NCBI GenBank assembly: GCA_031771865.1
Contig: JASISA010000027.1
Coordinates: forward strand, 1,860,001-1,924,000
Length of the DNA: 64,000 nucleotides
Direction: 5' to 3'
From: Nothophaeocryptopus gaeumannii
Taxonomy: Eukaryota > Ascomycota > Dothideomycetes > Mycosphaerellales > Mycosphaerellaceae
Part shown: positions 63,446 through 64,000 of the stretch, piece by piece
Position numbering within the stretch: the stretch's first letter is position 1
How the letters are laid out: each line of letters starts with the position of its first letter
Position numbers and translations under genes: made by a program
Notes under the pieces: generated by a model
Seen by the model: the letters and a program-made list of their open reading frames with translations, nothing else
The model's database searches: none
Told to the model about the DNA's origin: nothing

Positions 63446-64000
63446 CGTTGCGGTTTTGTCTGTTTTCAATTCATTCAGAAGTCGGGTACCGAGAAGACAG
63501 AAGAGCCTACATGTTAGTTATATTAATCCTACCGCACATATAATCCTTCTACATCATCATCTCCATCCATATTGAATATCACCGAGCACGCGGCAGCTCG
63601 CGGAGCGCATTCCGACCTTTGACAGACCAAAGGCAGAGGCACGTTGGTTCAGAGCCGTCTAGCAGTGGTTCGAAGGCAAAAGAGAGAGCGGCAGAGGCAT
63701 GGCATCCTCCAGCGATCCTGCAGTGACGTCCTGCATATCTGTGATGATTGCCAGGATGGAAATGGTCGGTGTTGAGTGGGATGCGTGTTGGATGGTGCCG
63801 TTGTGCCGAGCGGGAGAGGGAGAGGAAGAGCGGGAGATCGACAAAGAAGTCCCGTCTGAGGCACAGATCAACTTCATGTGCTCTTCATCAAGACATCAAT
63901 AGCACTCGAGGATTTGAGAGTATGTCGCAAAATATCACGAACGAGAAACTCCTGATGAAGAGCCCCAGACCATGCATGGGAGCGCAGAGTTCTGCCTATT
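63446..64000. other. Intergenic to window end
   Basis: About 0.55 kb. Only short frames; no gene recognised up to the right edge. Confidence 0.4.

Noticed and set aside
1..64000. CRISPR arrays, rRNA genes, telomeric repeats
   Set aside because: None visible; the window is ordinary fungal euchromatin.

Overview
This window comes from the nuclear genome of a filamentous ascomycete (Pezizomycotina). Genes are broken by short introns of about 44-70 nt with GT-AG ends and CTRAY-like branch points. The protein set is typically fungal: Zn2Cys6 regulators, an HsbA-type wall protein, F-box/2EXR proteins, a KMT1/Clr4 methyltransferase and a Fot1/pogo-like transposon. A Dothideomycete is my best guess, from the overall character of the proteins only. 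I re-derived exon structure by hand wherever an open frame ended inside a recognisable domain; exon limits are given per entry.

Layout. 0-5 kb: the 3' part of a chromodomain-SET H3K9 methyltransferase, a decayed frame, a 2EXR-like gene and an F-box gene. 5-15 kb: an unknown Ser-rich protein, an alpha/beta-hydrolase with a 3' frameshift, a C2H2 factor and a FAD monooxygenase. 15-26 kb: a 14-TM MFS transporter, a 3.1-kb stretch without a credible gene, an HsbA-like GPI protein, a secreted epoxide hydrolase, a hypothetical gene and TFIIF-beta. 26.5-29.6 kb: a 1,847-bp Fot1/pogo-like element sits inside a host reading frame that becomes continuous again if the element and one TA are removed. 31-37.6 kb: a secreted NTF2-like protein, a crotonase-fold enzyme, a 2EXR gene and a large Zn2Cys6 regulator.

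37.6-42.8 kb is a decaying carbohydrate locus. A class II aldolase with a frameshift and an intact dihydroxyacetone kinase are divergently arranged. They are flanked by the C-terminal halves of two transporters, a sugar porter and a KHA1-like K+/H+ antiporter, whose N-terminal halves are absent.

43.4-53.4 kb holds a possible metabolic cluster: an SDR, a small membrane protein, a Zn2Cys6 regulator, two paralogous SDRs of the polyol/sorbose-reductase type and an ACS-family MFS transporter. Grouping, divergent promoters and a repeat-rich control region support this; the substrate is unknown.

55-64 kb is ordinary: a Mep/Amt ammonium transporter, a Tat-SF1/CUS2-like splicing factor, a PAF-acetylhydrolase-like protein, a DUF2293-like protein and a small GPI-anchored Ser-rich protein.

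Three genes (7.2 kb, 37.7 kb, 38.5 kb) each appear to lack one base beside a short homopolymer. This is either real decay or a consensus error in the assembly.
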